Shown here: positions 1 to 12,556 of the stretch, one piece after another
Layout: each line of letters starts with the position of its first letter
How positions within the stretch are numbered: the first letter of the stretch is position 1
NCBI RefSeq assembly: GCF_000276665.1
Contig: NW_004955481.1
Coordinates: forward strand, 5,080,694 to 5,144,693
Direction: 5' to 3'
Origin: Chinchilla lanigera
Lineage: Eukaryota; Chordata; Mammalia; Rodentia; Chinchillidae
Length of the DNA: 64,000 nucleotides
Program-made: the position numbers and the translations under genes
Notes under the pieces: model-generated
The model's database searches: none
What the model saw: the letters and a program-made list of their open reading frames with translations, nothing else
What the model was told of the DNA's origin: nothing

Positions 1-133
1 TAGCCTTATTGTTTGTTTGTTTGAGACAGGGTCTTGCTACATAGTTTAGACTGGCCTTGAACTCACAGCAATCCTCCTGCCTCAGCCTCACAAGTGCTGG
101 GAATACAAGCATGCTCCATACCATGCCTGGCTT
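1..133 (-). mobile_element. B1-type SINE, cut by window start
   Basis: The reverse B1 pattern 'gagacagggtcttgctacat' ... 'gtgctgggaatacaagcatg' ... 'ccatgcctggct' is present. Its T-rich end lies at or beyond the window edge. Confidence 0.8.
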
Positions 134-292
134 CTAGATTCTTTCTTTCCCCACTTTTTTTTTCTTTGCCAAAAATGTCCACAGTGGCTCTGCTGTTTGG
201 CCTTGAGTGGGAACTCTGCTGGTTCCAGAAGAGAATCTCCACAGCTTCTTCAGTTTACTCTTTCTCACCCCCCACCGTTTTTGTTTCTATTT

Positions 293-367
293 TTGCAGTG
301 CTGAGGATTGAGCCCAGGGCCTCGCACTCAGGCAAGTGCTCTATCACCAATCCACATCTCCAGTCCT
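293..367 (-). mobile_element. Old ID-type SINE fragment
   Basis: The stretch 'tgaggattgagcccagggcc' through 'caagtgctctatcaccaatc' and 'cacatctccagtcc' is the reverse of a tRNA-derived ID element in the older form. Confidence 0.65.
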
Positions 368-439
368 CCGCAGTTATTTTCTTTGGGGTTTAACTTACAC
401 ACATTTTATGTGTATACAAAGGTGTAAAGAAGTTTTGGG

Positions 440-518
440 GGGAGTGCTATGAAGAATGAACTTGGAGGCTCGCACATGCTCTGCAAGTGCTCTACCACTG
501 AGCTACATCCCCAGCCCA
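440..518 (-). mobile_element. Old ID-type SINE fragment
   Basis: The sequence 'caagtgctctaccactgagc' 'tacatccccagccc' is the reverse of an ID head with A-box. The B-box half is eroded. Confidence 0.65.
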
Positions 519-599
519 GCTTATGGAATGTTTGCATATGTATGAGTCCATAACCACCACCCAACCAAGGCAGAGGATGTTTCCCATGCTCTGAGTTCC

Positions 600-935
600 T
601 TGTTCCTTCTCAGTTAGCTCTCTTTCTATAAAGGCAACTATCATTTTGACTTCTGAATATTTTGCCTGAGCTTGAATTTGGTACAACAAAATTATCTAGT
701 TTTTCATGCCTGGCTTTTTCTACTCAACATTATCTCTGTGGGATTCATCTATATGTCACATGTAACAGTTGTGTGTTCTTTTTCATTGCTGTGTAATATT
801 CCATCATAGAAGTATATATATATTTTAAATCTGTTCTACTATTGACAGGCTTGAGTAATTTCTGGTTTTTTACTTATTGTGAATAAAGCTACTCTAAACT
901 ATTCATGTACTCAATTTCTATTGTGTATCTCGGAG
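600..935 (-). mobile_element. Old L1 fragment
   Basis: The stretch 'cattgctgtgtaatattcca' ... 'ttattgtgaataaagctact' is the familiar segment found near the 3' end of old L1M elements. A second copy of the same L1 part is at 25.4-25.8 kb. Confidence 0.5.
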
Positions 936-1858
936 TGAAATGATTGGGTCTTCTGTACCTTCTTTTCTTCTGGATGAACTTCTTGAAAGGCTGGGTGGTT
1001 TTTCCTCTTACTGTTACCACATCCTCATTTTCCTTTGATTTCTCATGAAAATTCTCTTGGCTTCTGTCCCCACTACCCTTGCTGCTAAAGTGGTTCCTGC
1101 TCAGCCCATCAGTGGACTTGCCCTGGCCAAACCTAAGGGCCCCTTGGATTCCACTCTACATGACCTACCTGCAGTGTTTGATGGCTGACTACTTTTCCTC
1201 GGAGTTCAGCACCATGAGTTTCTCCTGAATGTCCTCCTACCTGTCTGATGGCTCCTTTTCATTCTGCCCCTGAAGTGATGGTCTTGGGGTATCAAAGCAC
1301 AGGGAAACTAATTTCCTCATTCTTCACTAGTGATCTCAAAACCCAAGACCTGTTTTGCTTGGTCCCATAGTGTTTAAATAATGTTTGATTTGAAGATCTG
1401 TAGCTCTCCACTTAGGTGGTGTATTATCTTCAGTTCTCACTGCAATTGCCACCACACTATGGTTTTATCTGAGCTACATTTCATCTAAATTATTTTCCTG
1501 GCCAGGGATGGTATCTGAGTATGCAACTCCTCCACTAACGATTCCCTCCAGGGATGGCGTTTTGTTCCACAGTCCCAGTTGCACCTCGCTGATTGTTTCC
1601 ATATCCATTCTTCAATTTCCTTCCTCCCCTGATGCTCCTTGTGTGTACTTTTAACCCTTTGCGGGACCTCCACCTTTGAGCATTGCATGGCTTCTCGCTC
1701 AGCACGCCGCCTCCTGCCCACCAGGCCGCTCCTTCCTGGTGCTCGCTGTAGTGGTAATTGGCATCCTCAAGCCTCAGGCTCCAAGATTTCATGTCAACCC
1801 GGGCCCCTCCTTTTCCTCACTTCCGTCTCACTGATTATCCAGGGCTGAGGATGTTCAT
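936..1858. other. Intergenic sequence, no gene recognised
   Basis: This stretch has mixed composition without a recognisable repeat or a convincing coding signal. The open frames here on both strands are short and have no similarity that I recognise. Confidence 0.5.
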
Positions 1859-1975
1859 TTTCTTTTTTTGTTTGTTTGGGCTTTTTTGTTTTTCTTCCGG
1901 TACCAGGAATCGAACTCACGACCTTGTGCTTGCCAGGCAGGCGCTTTGCCGCTGAGCTAAATCCCCAGCCCCCAT
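1859..1975 (-). mobile_element. ID-type SINE with target-site duplication
   Basis: The reverse ID pattern 'ccggtaccaggaatcgaact' ... 'gctgagctaaatccccagcc' is preceded by a T/G-rich tail. The 12-base duplication GAGGATGTTCAT is at 1847-1858 and 1976-1987. Confidence 0.92.
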
Positions 1976-1988
1976 GAGGATGTTCATG

Positions 1989-2062
1989 GGTAGAGTTCTT
2001 GCATAGCATGCATGAGGCTTGGGTTCGATCCCCCACACTGCCATAAAATAATAAAATAAAAA
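1989..2062 (+). mobile_element. Partial ID-type SINE
   Basis: The sequence 'gtagagttcttgcatagcat' to 'cttgggttcgatcccccaca' contains the B-box and an A-rich tail (AAATAATAAAATAAA). The head is missing. It lies directly beside the inverted ID at 1859-1975. Confidence 0.7.
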
Positions 2063-2154
2063 TTATGTAACAGCGTTGATTCCCAGTTAAATATTTCCCG
2101 ATCAGTCTCCTCCTTCCTGTGTTGCGATTGCCATTATTTTAACTCAGTTCTTTT

Positions 2155-2600
2155 TCTCTCATCTCCATTAGTCTTCATTCCACAAATGTTTACCAAGTGC
2201 CTACTGTGTGTTGGGCAGTGTTCAAGGTACCAGGTTCAGAACAGGAGGCATAAAATGAGCAAAGAAAAACAGATCTATGAAAGCATTAGTTAGTCATAAG
2301 TACTGAAATATGACTGGGGGTGAGGGTGAAGCTATTTGAAATTGGGCGGTCAGTGAAGACTTTTGGGAAGAAGTGTTTTGGTTTTTTTAGCTGACTCGTG
2401 AATAACAATGACAAGGAGGGACCCACCCAGAGATCTGGGTGCAGAGCTCTTCAGCCAGGGGAAAGTGGGTGCAAGACTGAAGAGACAGGAACTCGGATGT
2501 TTGCGGGACACTGTGCTGGAGCAGAGTGAGTGGAGGAAGAAGGGCAGGGGCCACTTCCTACAGGTCGTGCAGGGCTGGGCAATCCATAGTGAGGGGCCTG
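2155..2600 (+). mobile_element. L2-like LINE fragment
   Basis: The sequence 'tttaccaagtgcctactgtg' 'tgttgggcagtg', followed by 'aaaatgagcaaag' and 'gaagacttttgggaagaagt', resembles diverged L2 3' sequence, as at 49.4-50.0 kb. Confidence 0.4.
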
Positions 2601-4000
2601 CGACCCTGCTCTACACGTCATGGAAGCTACGATCTGCTCTAATTAATTTATCAGAGGCTACTCAGGCTTCCACTAGAGAATCAACAATGGAACGCAGGGA
2701 GAAAGGCTGGGAGGTATTTTACATCATCACTCAAAGCACAGCCAAAGTCAAGCATTCAAGCGCAACTAGTTTATTCGAAGGCACCAGTGGAGATGTAGCA
2801 AATCGGCATAGCGAAGGACAAGCAGCCAATAGAAGACGCATTATCAAGTGAATTGCCTCAGTGGTCAGCTGCAGCCTAACTTTCCTGTGGAGGCCAGGAT
2901 GCCTTGTCCTACAGACAAGGAAGGTGGAGCACCTGTACCCGCTCCTTCAGTCACTGGTTGAAGGAAGCTGAGGGATATCGATTCTCTAGCGCTTTGCTGT
3001 GTGACGAGACCAGAGAAAGCCCTTGGGCAGAGATGCGGCCAACAGGCGGCTGCAGTGGTAAGTCCCAGCAGCCGTGACCAGCGCTGCAAAGGATACTGCA
3101 ACGGTCCAGGACAGGGACCCTTGCCGGGGTGCATGGAGGCGGGCAGTGCCGAAGCTTGCGCTCGCTCCTATGAGTCATGAACTTTCAGCAGGTGATCCTG
3201 CCGAGAGGAACCTGGAGAGGGCCAAGAAGGGCCTCTGGTCCCCATAGTGTTTATCTGAGGGTCTACCCCTTGAAAATTCCTCTCAACTCCTGAAAATGAC
3301 TGAGAGATGGGATAGGAGTGTCTTGCAGGGATCTATGTCTCTGAAGGAGTCACCAGTGATGGAAACCAGAGAAATGTGCAGGGCTACAAGTCATACGGCC
3401 CGTGTTTCCCTCCATCCGCAGGCCGGGGGAAGCATAGTTGCATGTTAGCTCGGTTTCTGTGTCGGGTATCCCATGCTCAGACCACACTCCTCCCGCTCGG
3501 TTTGAATTTATGAACAGTGACTCGAATTTATCTCCACAGCCTCCGACCTTAGCGCAATCCCTGGACTCAAAAGCACCATCTCAGGCCCTGCACGCCCTCT
3601 TCCTCTATCATCTGACCCAGTCGTGACCTCCTGCCGGCACACTGTGCTGTCTGCCTCATCTTGCCAGCCTGGCAGAACTCCCAGAAAAGCTGCCCTTGGC
3701 TTGTCCTATTTTGTTTCTCTCCCTAATTTGATGCTGACAATGACAGATAAAGACAAGGGAGACAGCCAAACCCCAGGGCATAACCAGTAGGTATCTTTCA
3801 AATACCAGCAAGTTAATCCTCTGGATCCAGGGTCATGCCTGTCTAGAATATGAATCCCTACCACTTGATATGGAAGTGGAGAATAGCTTTTGAGATTTTT
3901 ATGTAGTGGAGCCATTTAACCAAACAGAAGATTCTAAGGTCCAGGTCAGGGGCTCCTAGAGTCCACTTTCCGGGGAAGAGAAAAATAAACTAATATTGGG
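2601..4000. other. Unique sequence, no gene recognised
   Basis: No repeat or exon could be recognised. The longest frame (2408-2851, +, 147 codons) begins in L2-like sequence, has no domain I know and no splice context, so I treat it as chance. Confidence 0.5.
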
Positions 4001-4007
4001 AGGAGCA

Positions 4008-4042
4008 GGGGGAGAGAGAGAGAAAGAGAGAAAGAGAGAGAG
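4008..4042 (+). repeat. GA-rich simple repeat
   Basis: This is an imperfect (GA)n/(GAAA)n run of about 35 bases. Confidence 0.8.
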
Positions 4043-4301
4043 CTATACCAAGATAAGGTTATTATACTTCACAGTCTTCCCCAGGCGTGGCGCCTGGCTT
4101 GTGTAGGTTTTCTGATTCCCAGGAAGGCAACACCTGGGAATGTCTTTCTATGCATTTGCTACCTGACACTTATGAATTACAATTGTCTTCAGTCCAAATA
4201 AAAGAAGTCCCAGTTAAAACTCCTTAGCCTTTGATTTTAAACATCTTACATGGCAGTTAATTTTACTAAATACTAAATTTCCGGTACACTTTGTTTAGAG
4301 G

Positions 4302-4376
4302 GGGTTGGGGTGCGGTCTCTGCTGGGCTTGAACACAGGGCTTGTATCTGCTCTGCTGCTGAGCTATAACCTGAACC
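4302..4376 (-). mobile_element. Old ID-type SINE fragment
   Basis: The stretch 'gggcttgaacacagggcttg' ... 'tgctgctgagctataacctg' is a diverged reverse ID element lying head to tail with the younger one at 4386. Confidence 0.55.
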
Positions 4377-4385
4377 TCTAATTTC

Positions 4386-4481
4386 TTTTTTTGTTTGTTT
4401 GTTTTTTCGGTACCTGGAATCAAACTCATGACCTTGCGCTTGCCAGGCAGGCACTGTGCCGCTGAGCTAAATCCCCAGCCC
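4386..4481 (-). mobile_element. ID-type SINE
   Basis: Reverse ID: 'tcggtacctggaatcaaact' ... 'ccgctgagctaaatccccag' 'ccc' with a T/TTTG tail. A short flanking repeat TAATTTC may be the target duplication. Confidence 0.88.
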
Positions 4482-5269
4482 GTATAATTTCAAATGCATT
4501 CTTTTTGCTAATTTTTTTTTTGAGACAGAGTCCCGCTGTATAGTCCAGGCTGATCTTGATCAAGTACACTCTTGAAAAGGGAAAAGACACCTACTAGGAG
4601 AGGGCATTTCAGTGAACTGCAAATTGGCATGGGAGCTGCTTGCATGCCTTGAGCTTGTGCACACAGAGAACGTCCCTGGGGTCCTGGACTTGACCAACAT
4701 TTGGCAAAACTTCTGACATGTGCGCATGTCAGTGAAGGCTGGGCTTGGTAGAGGACCCAGAGTCTCAGAGCCTCCTTTCATTCCCATCTCTTCCCTAACA
4801 AGCCTTTATCTAAATGCAGATGCGATGCCAACTTCTTGATTAGGATATTATAGAGTCATCCCGCTCCCGGAAAACCACAGTTAACATGTGATTTTACTTC
4901 TGACTCGACGTTTCTTTGTTTGGAAAGTTTGCTGGTTGCCTCATGCTCCCAGTGGAGGTGGGCAGCAGGAATCATTCTGTTTGTGTGGGGAGAGGCCTCC
5001 GCCAAGTTTTCTTAGATGGGAAGGTGTTGGCTTTTTATCAGCATGGGGAAACAGTGGTAGTGGAGGGTGGAGTGTGGTGAGGGTGTGATATTCTATCCTA
5101 AAATATTTTTCTAAAATATGCTGACAGCTAAATCTGGCTATGTTTGTGGGACTGGGTGGAATTTTCCTTAAAGCAACAAGGGAGGGTGCACTTTATCTTA
5201 AGGGTTTAACTCTTGATGGTCTTCGGAAGGCATCCTACTGGGTTTACATGTTCTGGAGACCACTCAGTT

Positions 5270-5590
5270 ACAGTCTGATACAGAGAGGCGGAGACGTGCA
5301 CTCTGGGTGACCACGCCCTTGCTGTGTGATTTGAGTAGTTTATGTAACATCCCTGGACCGCTGGTTCCTCACCTGAATATTATTACCCAGTTCTTAGGAT
5401 TGTTGGAGGATTGTATCACATAACGTTCACATAGCATTTAGAATAGAGGCTTGCACAGAGCATTGCATGAATGATATTACCCTTTTTTGCCTTTCCTAAT
5501 AGAGTTAGCATCTACTGAGTTCCTACCAGATGCCAGGCACTGTGCTAAGTACCTCAGACACATTTATCTTGTTTAATTCTCAAGGATGCA
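5270..5590 (+). mobile_element. MIR and L2-like fragments
   Basis: The pattern 'ccttgctgtgtgatttgagt' ... 'ggttcctcacctgaatatta' is MIR-like. It is followed by 'ctgagttcctaccagatgcc' 'aggcactgtgcta', which is L2-like. Confidence 0.5.
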
Positions 5591-5604
5591 AAGTAGTGTT
5601 ATTA

Positions 5605-5805
5605 TGATCCTTCTGACGGTTAATTCTGTCAACCTAACAAGCCTGTAGCACCTAGTTATTCAATCAAACATGAAGGTAGGTATTGTGAAAGTATTTTGCA
5701 GATGTAGTAACCATCTACAATTAATTGCCCTTAAATAAAATGTTTCAGACTTACCAGCCTCCACAATCATGTGAGCTAATTCTTTAAAATAAATGTCTTA
5801 CCAAA
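5605..5805 (+). mobile_element. Ancient ERVL-LTR-like fragment
   Basis: The pattern 'ggttaattctgtcaacctaa' ... 'ccacaatcatgtgagctaat' 'tctttaaaataaa' is related to the 29.45-kb element and ends with a similar polyadenylation block. A 14-base unit AAATAAATGTCTTA is repeated at its end (5788-5821). Confidence 0.45.
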
Positions 5806-6650
5806 AAAATAAATGTCTTAAGATATATGTGTTTATGCATGTATATGTGTGTGCACAGGTGTATACACACATGAGGAAACATGATCAGAAGGATTAAGTG
5901 ATTACAAGGTCCCTCAGCAGAACATGGCAGGATCTCTGAATCCAGGTACCTCTCCCTACAACGCTTAATTTCCATATAGGATTTTATCTCTTTGGTCGTA
6001 ACATTTCAATTGCAGCTGAAGGGACCTGGGATTTCAGCATGTTCATGGAGCATGTAATGCTTTCTTATCTTCAAGAAAGAACTACAGAAGTGCAATTCGT
6101 CAACCATGTGGGTTGCTCTATATTTTGGTGGCATTTGTAGGGAAGACTAGAGTGGGGTGCAGGGAAGAAAGGAAAGGGAGGACTAAGAATTTGTATTAGA
6201 GGTTTTGGTTGCAAGCAACAGAAACATACCAAGTTATGCACAAAGGAAAAGGTTTGAAAAATATTGCTAAAGTAAGGCAGTTCGCAGAAAAATGTGCTCT
6301 GTGGGCTTCCCAGGTCTGTACCTAGACACAGAGGGGAGCTGGGCTTGTACAAGGAGGGGTGCCAGGAAAAGGAAGGGTGCTTCATTTTCCAAAAGGAAAC
6401 TGGGGTTCTCTGAGGAAGGGAAATGAATGGTTGATAGCCAAATTAATGAAACAGCACTGCAGATAGCAGTAAAAGCTTCTTAGATTGGATCTCTTTTTGC
6501 AAAATAATTCAGGACGCACCTGTCACCATTACCCAGAAATGGCCTGGAGCTGATATGAAGTACATATCTCAATTTAAGATTTTTGCCTGTAGAAAAGGCT
6601 TTTTAAAAATATATATATATAAGTGTTTCCATGTAAAATACAAATAGCAA
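5806..6650. other. Intergenic sequence, no gene recognised
   Basis: AT-rich sequence with a short AT dinucleotide run near 6611. The minus-strand frame at 6071-6385 (104 codons) has no recognised similarity and no gene context. Confidence 0.5.
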
Positions 6651-6654
6651 TAAT

Positions 6655-6850
6655 AATAACCATGCATTTCAATCAAATATGCTGTGCTGGACACTGCTCT
6701 AAGTGCATTGCTTGATGGATCTCATCTTTACAACTCAGCGAAGTAGTTGCAATTCTTATCATCATTTTACTTATGAGAAAACAGAGGGAAGGACAGGGAG
6801 CTTAACTAATTTGCCCACATGGCCAATAAATGGCAAGCAGTACACAACAA
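6655..6850 (+). mobile_element. MIR/L2-like fragment
   Basis: The stretch 'gctgtgctggacactgctct' 'aagtgcattg' with 'cattttacttatgagaaaac' 'agaggga' is characteristic of diverged MIR/L2. Confidence 0.5.
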
Positions 6851-7389
6851 TCTCCTCTTAAGATTCTAACCCTGGAGTAGTATTAAATAGGAGGGAAGAC
6901 TGTCACATAATCACAAACAGCAAAGGTCCTTGAAGCAAGGCTTCCTCTTAGCTGGAGAACTCACAAGGTCTGAGACGTGCTTGATACAGATTCTGCCTTG
7001 ATGTCTGATCAGAGATGTTCAATTCTATTTTCTTAATGGCTGTCAATCAGTTCCCTGCTGTTTCCCTTGAGGCTGGACCCAGCAGGGGTGTCGTCAGCAC
7101 TTAGGAATAGCATTAAGAACAAAGCCTGATCCGGGCTGTTTGTTTTTCCCCAGTGAGATTGCCCATCCCTCAACACAGTCAGGAATGAGCTCAGTTGTCG
7201 CTCAAAGCTGAATGAATTCAAATCACTATTCTTTCCTAGGCCTCCAATAAACCAGAACAAATGGAAATGAAAGGTGAGTTCTGATAATGCCTGTGCTCAC
7301 TTTCACTTCTAGGTGTAGTATTTCATTCTTTAGATTGGCCCTGTCCAATAGAAATACATAATGTGAGCCACATATATCATTTAAAATTC

Positions 7390-7592
7390 CTTAGTAAACT
7401 GGGTGCAGTGATGATGGCCTGCCTGTAAAACTTGGGAGGCTGAAGCAGGAAGACTGCAAATTCTGGTCCCACACGGACAACTTTTAGCAATTCAGTGAGA
7501 CTGCTCCATACAAAAGACATATAAAAAGGGCTGGAGATGTAGTTCATACAAAGGCTCTGGGTTCGATTCCCATCCCCTCCCAAAAGCCCCAA
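7390..7592 (+). mobile_element. B1-ID chimeric SINE (B4-like)
   Basis: A B1-like part (cttgggaggctgaagcagga) is followed by 'agggctggagatgtagttca' and 'ctgggttcgattcccatccc', an ID-like part. This gives the composite layout of B4-type elements. Both halves are diverged. Confidence 0.6.
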
Positions 7593-7740
7593 GCAGCTAT
7601 ATTTTTACAAGGTTGAATTAATTTGAAACATATGCTCAGTTTGACACAGTCATCCAAAATATTTATCATTTCAATATATAAACAAATAAAAATCTATCAA
7701 TGAGGCATTTCACATTTTTTTCATGTTAAGATCCTGAAAT

Positions 7741-7868
7741 TGGGCCAGGGATACAGCTCAGTGGCACAAGCGCCTGCCTGGCAAGTGCTGCAAGGTCCTG
7801 AGTTTGATTCGCAGTACCAAAACAAACAAACAAACAAAACAAAAACAAAAACAAAAACAAAATCAAAA
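7741..7868 (+). mobile_element. ID-type SINE
   Basis: It has a 'ggatacagctcagtggcaca' head, a 'gagtttgattcgcagtacc' B-box and a long AAAC/AAAAAC tail. The target duplication AGATCCTGAAAT is at 7729-7740 and 7869-7880. Confidence 0.92.
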
Positions 7869-7883
7869 AGATCCTGAAATCCT

Positions 7884-8043
7884 AGCTGGGCATGGTGGCT
7901 CATGCCTGTAATCCCAGCACTTGGGAGGCTGAAGTAGGAGGATCATTGTGAGTCTGAAGCCAGCTTGGACCACATAAGTGAGCTCAAGGCCAGCTTGAAC
8001 TGCATAGTGAGACCCTGTCTCAAAAAAGACCAAAAAAAAAAAA
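7884..8043 (+). mobile_element. B1-type SINE
   Basis: It contains 'gctgggcatggtggctcatg', 'cctgtaatcccagcacttgg' and the duplicated middle, then a poly-A tail. The target duplication is ATCCTGAAATCCT (7871-7883) and ATCTTGAAATCCT (8044-8056), overlapping that of the preceding ID element. Confidence 0.92.
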
Positions 8044-8399
8044 ATCTTGAAATCCTGTGTGTGTTTGCCGCTGAGTGTATCATAGGAATGATACTGGGGA
8101 CCTCCAAATGATAGAAGGGAAATATTATAATTCCTAGCCTGTTAGATAAAATTAAAGGCAAATAATCTTGGGTCAGAGACTAGGAGGGAAGTTAAAGAGC
8201 ACGAACTGAGTGGATCCTATGGCTGCCTGGAGGTGGGAGTGGGTTTGGAGGAAGGGTCCAGGAGATGAACTTTCATGCATAAGGGTTGACAAGTTCACGC
8301 CTGTGCTGGGACAGTGGGTGGGGACAAAGCTGGGCTCACTTAAAAAGGAAGCTTGGAACTTGGACTTAAGTATTGTGTTAATAATATCTCTTAGCTATT

Positions 8400-8975
8400 G
8401 TGGGCTGATCAGGTCCACAATCTCCTGAAGGAGTGGACAGTGAAGGCTTAAATCAATGAGAAAACTGAAATGATTTTAGGGCCCCAGGAGGTTCCAAACC
8501 CTCTGACAGAATCTGTGATTCTCTGGGTTAAGACCAAGACTTTTCTGGGCAGCTCGTCTTTATTAAGTTTTCAAACAAAGGAGGGGAATACTGAAGGAAA
8601 TGCAGGAATCTGAGCAGGACCTTGGGAGAATTTTCCCAAGTAGTAAATTAGGACAGTCAGGAGAACTACCTTACCTTTAGGCTGGCATTTATAGTAGGAG
8701 TGTGGAGCCTGCAGCTGCAGTCTCCTTTTAGTTAATTGGGGTTGGAGCCAAATGTCCCTGGCTGTGGCCTTATCTTGTCCTTTGAGGCGTCACAGCTTCA
8801 CAGGCCAATACAGGCCTCAGCGGTGACCAGGGACTCACAGAGGTTCACTTACCATGAGTCCGCTGCCCATCTCCAGACAAGGTGCCTAGGCTTTGGATGA
8901 CTCACAAGTAAACATGAAAAACCAATTGGTTAATATTAAATCCTTCTCAGAGCCACTTCATAGTGGTCTCTGTCA
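8400..8975 (-). mobile_element. Solitary LTR, copy 1
   Basis: On the minus strand it begins TGACAGAGACCACTA and runs about 575 bases to near 8400, with an AATAAAG polyadenylation-type signal (reverse of 'ctttatta') near 8560. The same sequence recurs at 38279-38711. I see no internal retroviral sequence, so it is probably a solo LTR; the family was not identified. Confidence 0.65.
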
Positions 8976-9231
8976 CGTATGAAATCCTTCCACAAATGCA
9001 AGGCACTGAAAGAGGCCTCACATTCCAAAAGGAAGTAACCTACAATAACTTCCTTCCCCAACTCAGGAGGAAACAAGAAGCCTGGGGGAAAACAAATCTG
9101 TAAGAAATTAGAACCACAATCCCATGCTATGTGGAGTGGAATTCTCAAGCCAAAAAGACAAAGCGGTCCCAGACAAGTGGGTTAGAATGAACCAGCACTG
9201 GGAGAAAAACTAGTTATGGGGCTCCTGCAAA

Positions 9232-9375
9232 ATTCTAGAACTTTCTTGTGCCTATGAATCTCTTGGGGATCTTGTTAAAATGTGGATTCGGATTCCCTAC
9301 TTCTAGGTCTGGGACAGGACCTGAGACTGAATTTCTAACAGGCTCTGAGGTGATACAGATGCTACCAAACTCTAG
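9232..9375 (+). mobile_element. MER5-like (hAT-Charlie) element
   Basis: The shared blocks 'gatcttgttaaaatgtggat', 'gaatttctaacaggctctga' and 'ggtgatacagatgctacc' match the MER5-type copy at 19.6 kb. Confidence 0.55.
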
Positions 9376-10405
<1,030 letters not shown>

Positions 10406-10834
10406 TCCTGGTCAGGCCATGCAAACTCTATGCCTTTTCCCCTTTCTATGTATACACATTATTAGGAGGTATCTGGACATAGATGATCTGTTTTCCCAGT
10501 CTGGGTTGCTGACAACAATCTTTGCCCTCTGAGCTCAATCTGGCAAGTCTTAAAGGCTTAATAAATAGCCAGTTTTATAAATGAGGTCCAGAAGTGACTG
10601 GCAGACTCCCTCCACCTCTCACACACTCAACATGCATCTCCCTTGATTAGCACCAGTGATGATCATAACACTTAAACTAGTTGACCTTAAGCTACATCTG
10701 CTGGAATCTTCCGAACTCCTCAGCAGGCAGGGAATGAGTGGAGCATTCATGCATTACAGTTTCTAATAAACGATATAATGTGCAGGGTTATGGGGTTTTT
10801 GGACAAATATTTATTTTATGAAGTAAAAGAAATG

Positions 10835-11010
10835 ATTATTACACCAAACATTCTGCTAGGTACTTTTACAGATGTTGTCTGAACAGTAGCTGCAGCAATT
10901 ATTCTGGATCAGCTCTACCATTCCTGTTTTTAGATAGGAAAGCTAGGTTTGGAGGGTAAGCAAACAGAGGACTGAGGGCTGAATCCCTGCAGCCTTGGTC
11001 CAAAGTGCAA
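10835..11010 (+). mobile_element. MIR/L2-like fragment
   Basis: The stretch 'aacattctgctaggtacttt' ... 'ttttagataggaaagctagg' is a diverged MIR-type pattern. Confidence 0.4.
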
Positions 11011-11627
11011 GTTCTGTACATTGCTCTGCGCTCCTCAGTCTAGGCTCTGTACCAGGTGCTGAGCAAGAAGTGCAGAAGTTCATAAAACATCACTGCGGCC
11101 CTTGAGGACTTAACCTAAGTGGAGAGGAAAGACAATTGTGCAAATATACTTGACCTGTGACCTTACATGGCTACTTCAGTGCTGCTGGGGTGCTGCTAAT
11201 GTACATACACATTACTGCAGATGTTCCTCTAGAGGCGCGGGAAGGAGTCTTTGCAGAGGCCTCCAGAGAAGGTGGGACTTAAAACTGTGCCTGCAGGCAA
11301 AGTTTGGACTTGAATAGAAAAGAGAATATTCCAGGCTGCAATCTCGGTAGTATGACTAATGCAAGTCAGGCAACGAGGCAACTTCTGCTAATGGTTTTTC
11401 ACTCTGTTCTTTTCTATCTCCCATCTTCCCCACTAAAATTGAAACTGATTTTTCCAAACCTGGGTTACCTGCATGACACCTGTAGGTTGAAGTAGGCGTC
11501 TTTTTCCATCTTTCTTCTTCCCTGCATCCTCTGTTTTATGAAGTTAGTTGGTTTGTACCTTTCCCTCTATGCTGGTTGACATAGATACCAGAGCAGTCAA
11601 TGTATCTGCTGTTAAAAAAAAAAATCC

Positions 11628-11807
11628 TGCCAGGTATGGTGGTGCATGCTCATAATCCCAGCACTTGGGAGGCTGAGGCAGGAGGATTGTTGTGAATTCA
11701 AGACCAACCTGGGCTACAAAGTGAGCTCAACGCCAGCCTTAACTGCATAGCGAGTACCTGTGTCAAAAAGACCAAAAAACAAACAAACAAACAAAAAACA
11801 AAAAAGA
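11628..11807 (+). mobile_element. B1-type SINE
   Basis: The pattern 'gccaggtatggtggtgcatg' ... 'gactgaggcag'-type middle, 'gggctacaaagtgagctcaa' and 'aactgcatagcgagtacctg' ends in a long CAAA-repeat tail. Confidence 0.88.
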
Positions 11808-11840
11808 ACCCCTGTATTTCTTCTATGTAAAAGTAAATAC

Positions 11841-11913
11841 AGGGGTAAGAATATAGCTCAGTGGCACAGCACCAGCCTGGCAAGCACAAAGTCCTCAATT
11901 CAATTCCTGGTAC

Positions 11914-11940
<27 letters not shown>
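11841..11940 (+). mobile_element. ID-type SINE
   Basis: It has an 'agaatatagctcagtggcac' head and 'ttcaattcctggtac', then an uninterrupted tail of about 28 A. The pure tail suggests a fairly recent insertion. Confidence 0.85.
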
Positions 11941-11944
<4 letters not shown>

Positions 11945-12329
11945 ATAGGGTGAAAAATTATGATATGGAATAGTCAAGATCCTGCTAGTCAGTTGCTTGG
12001 CAGTCCTTAGTAAACTGCCTTCAGCTGCAAGGTCAAAGTGGCTCATAACCACATCTGGAAGCAGGAAAAGGAAGGGGAAGACAGGCTGTCTTCTTTTCAA
12101 AGGTAGACGTGGAAGTTGCTCCCATCACATCTATGGGCATCCCATTATCAGAACCTAGTTATGTGGCCAAATCAAGCTACAAGGGAGACTGGAGAAGATA
12201 GAATTTTATCTGGTCTCAGGCTAAAGTTTCTATTTCCAGGGAGGGAGAGAGAGCACATGTGGGAATGTGGGCTGGGCAAAGACAAAACAGTGTCTGCCAT
12301 GCTTTTACATGGCACTGATTGATTGATTG

Positions 12330-12410
12330 CAGTACCAGGAAATAAGCCCAGGGCCTCATACATTTTAGGCAAGCAAGACCTGTACTGCAGAGCCACATCC
12401 ACTGCCTTTT
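12330..12410 (-). mobile_element. Old ID-type SINE
   Basis: Reverse ID: 'cagtaccaggaaataagccc' 'agggcctcatac' and 'gcagagccacatccactgcc'. Confidence 0.65.
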
Positions 12411-12416
12411 TGTTGT

Positions 12417-12548
12417 TTTTTTTTTTTAGTCAGTAGTCCAAATTGCCCTGGATCTTACCACGTAGCCTAGGCTGGCCTCCAACTTGCGATCTTCCTGCCT
12501 GAGCCCCGCAAGTGCTGGAATTATAGGCATGCACCACCATACCCAGGT
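12417..12548 (-). mobile_element. B1-type SINE
   Basis: Reverse B1 with T-run start, 'tagcctaggctggcctccaa' and 'gtgctggaattataggcatg'. Confidence 0.8.
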
Positions 12549-12556
12549 CCAGCCCC

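Noticed and set aside
2408..2851. 147-codon + frame with basic composition
   Set aside because: It overlaps L2-like sequence and shows no domain or promoter context.
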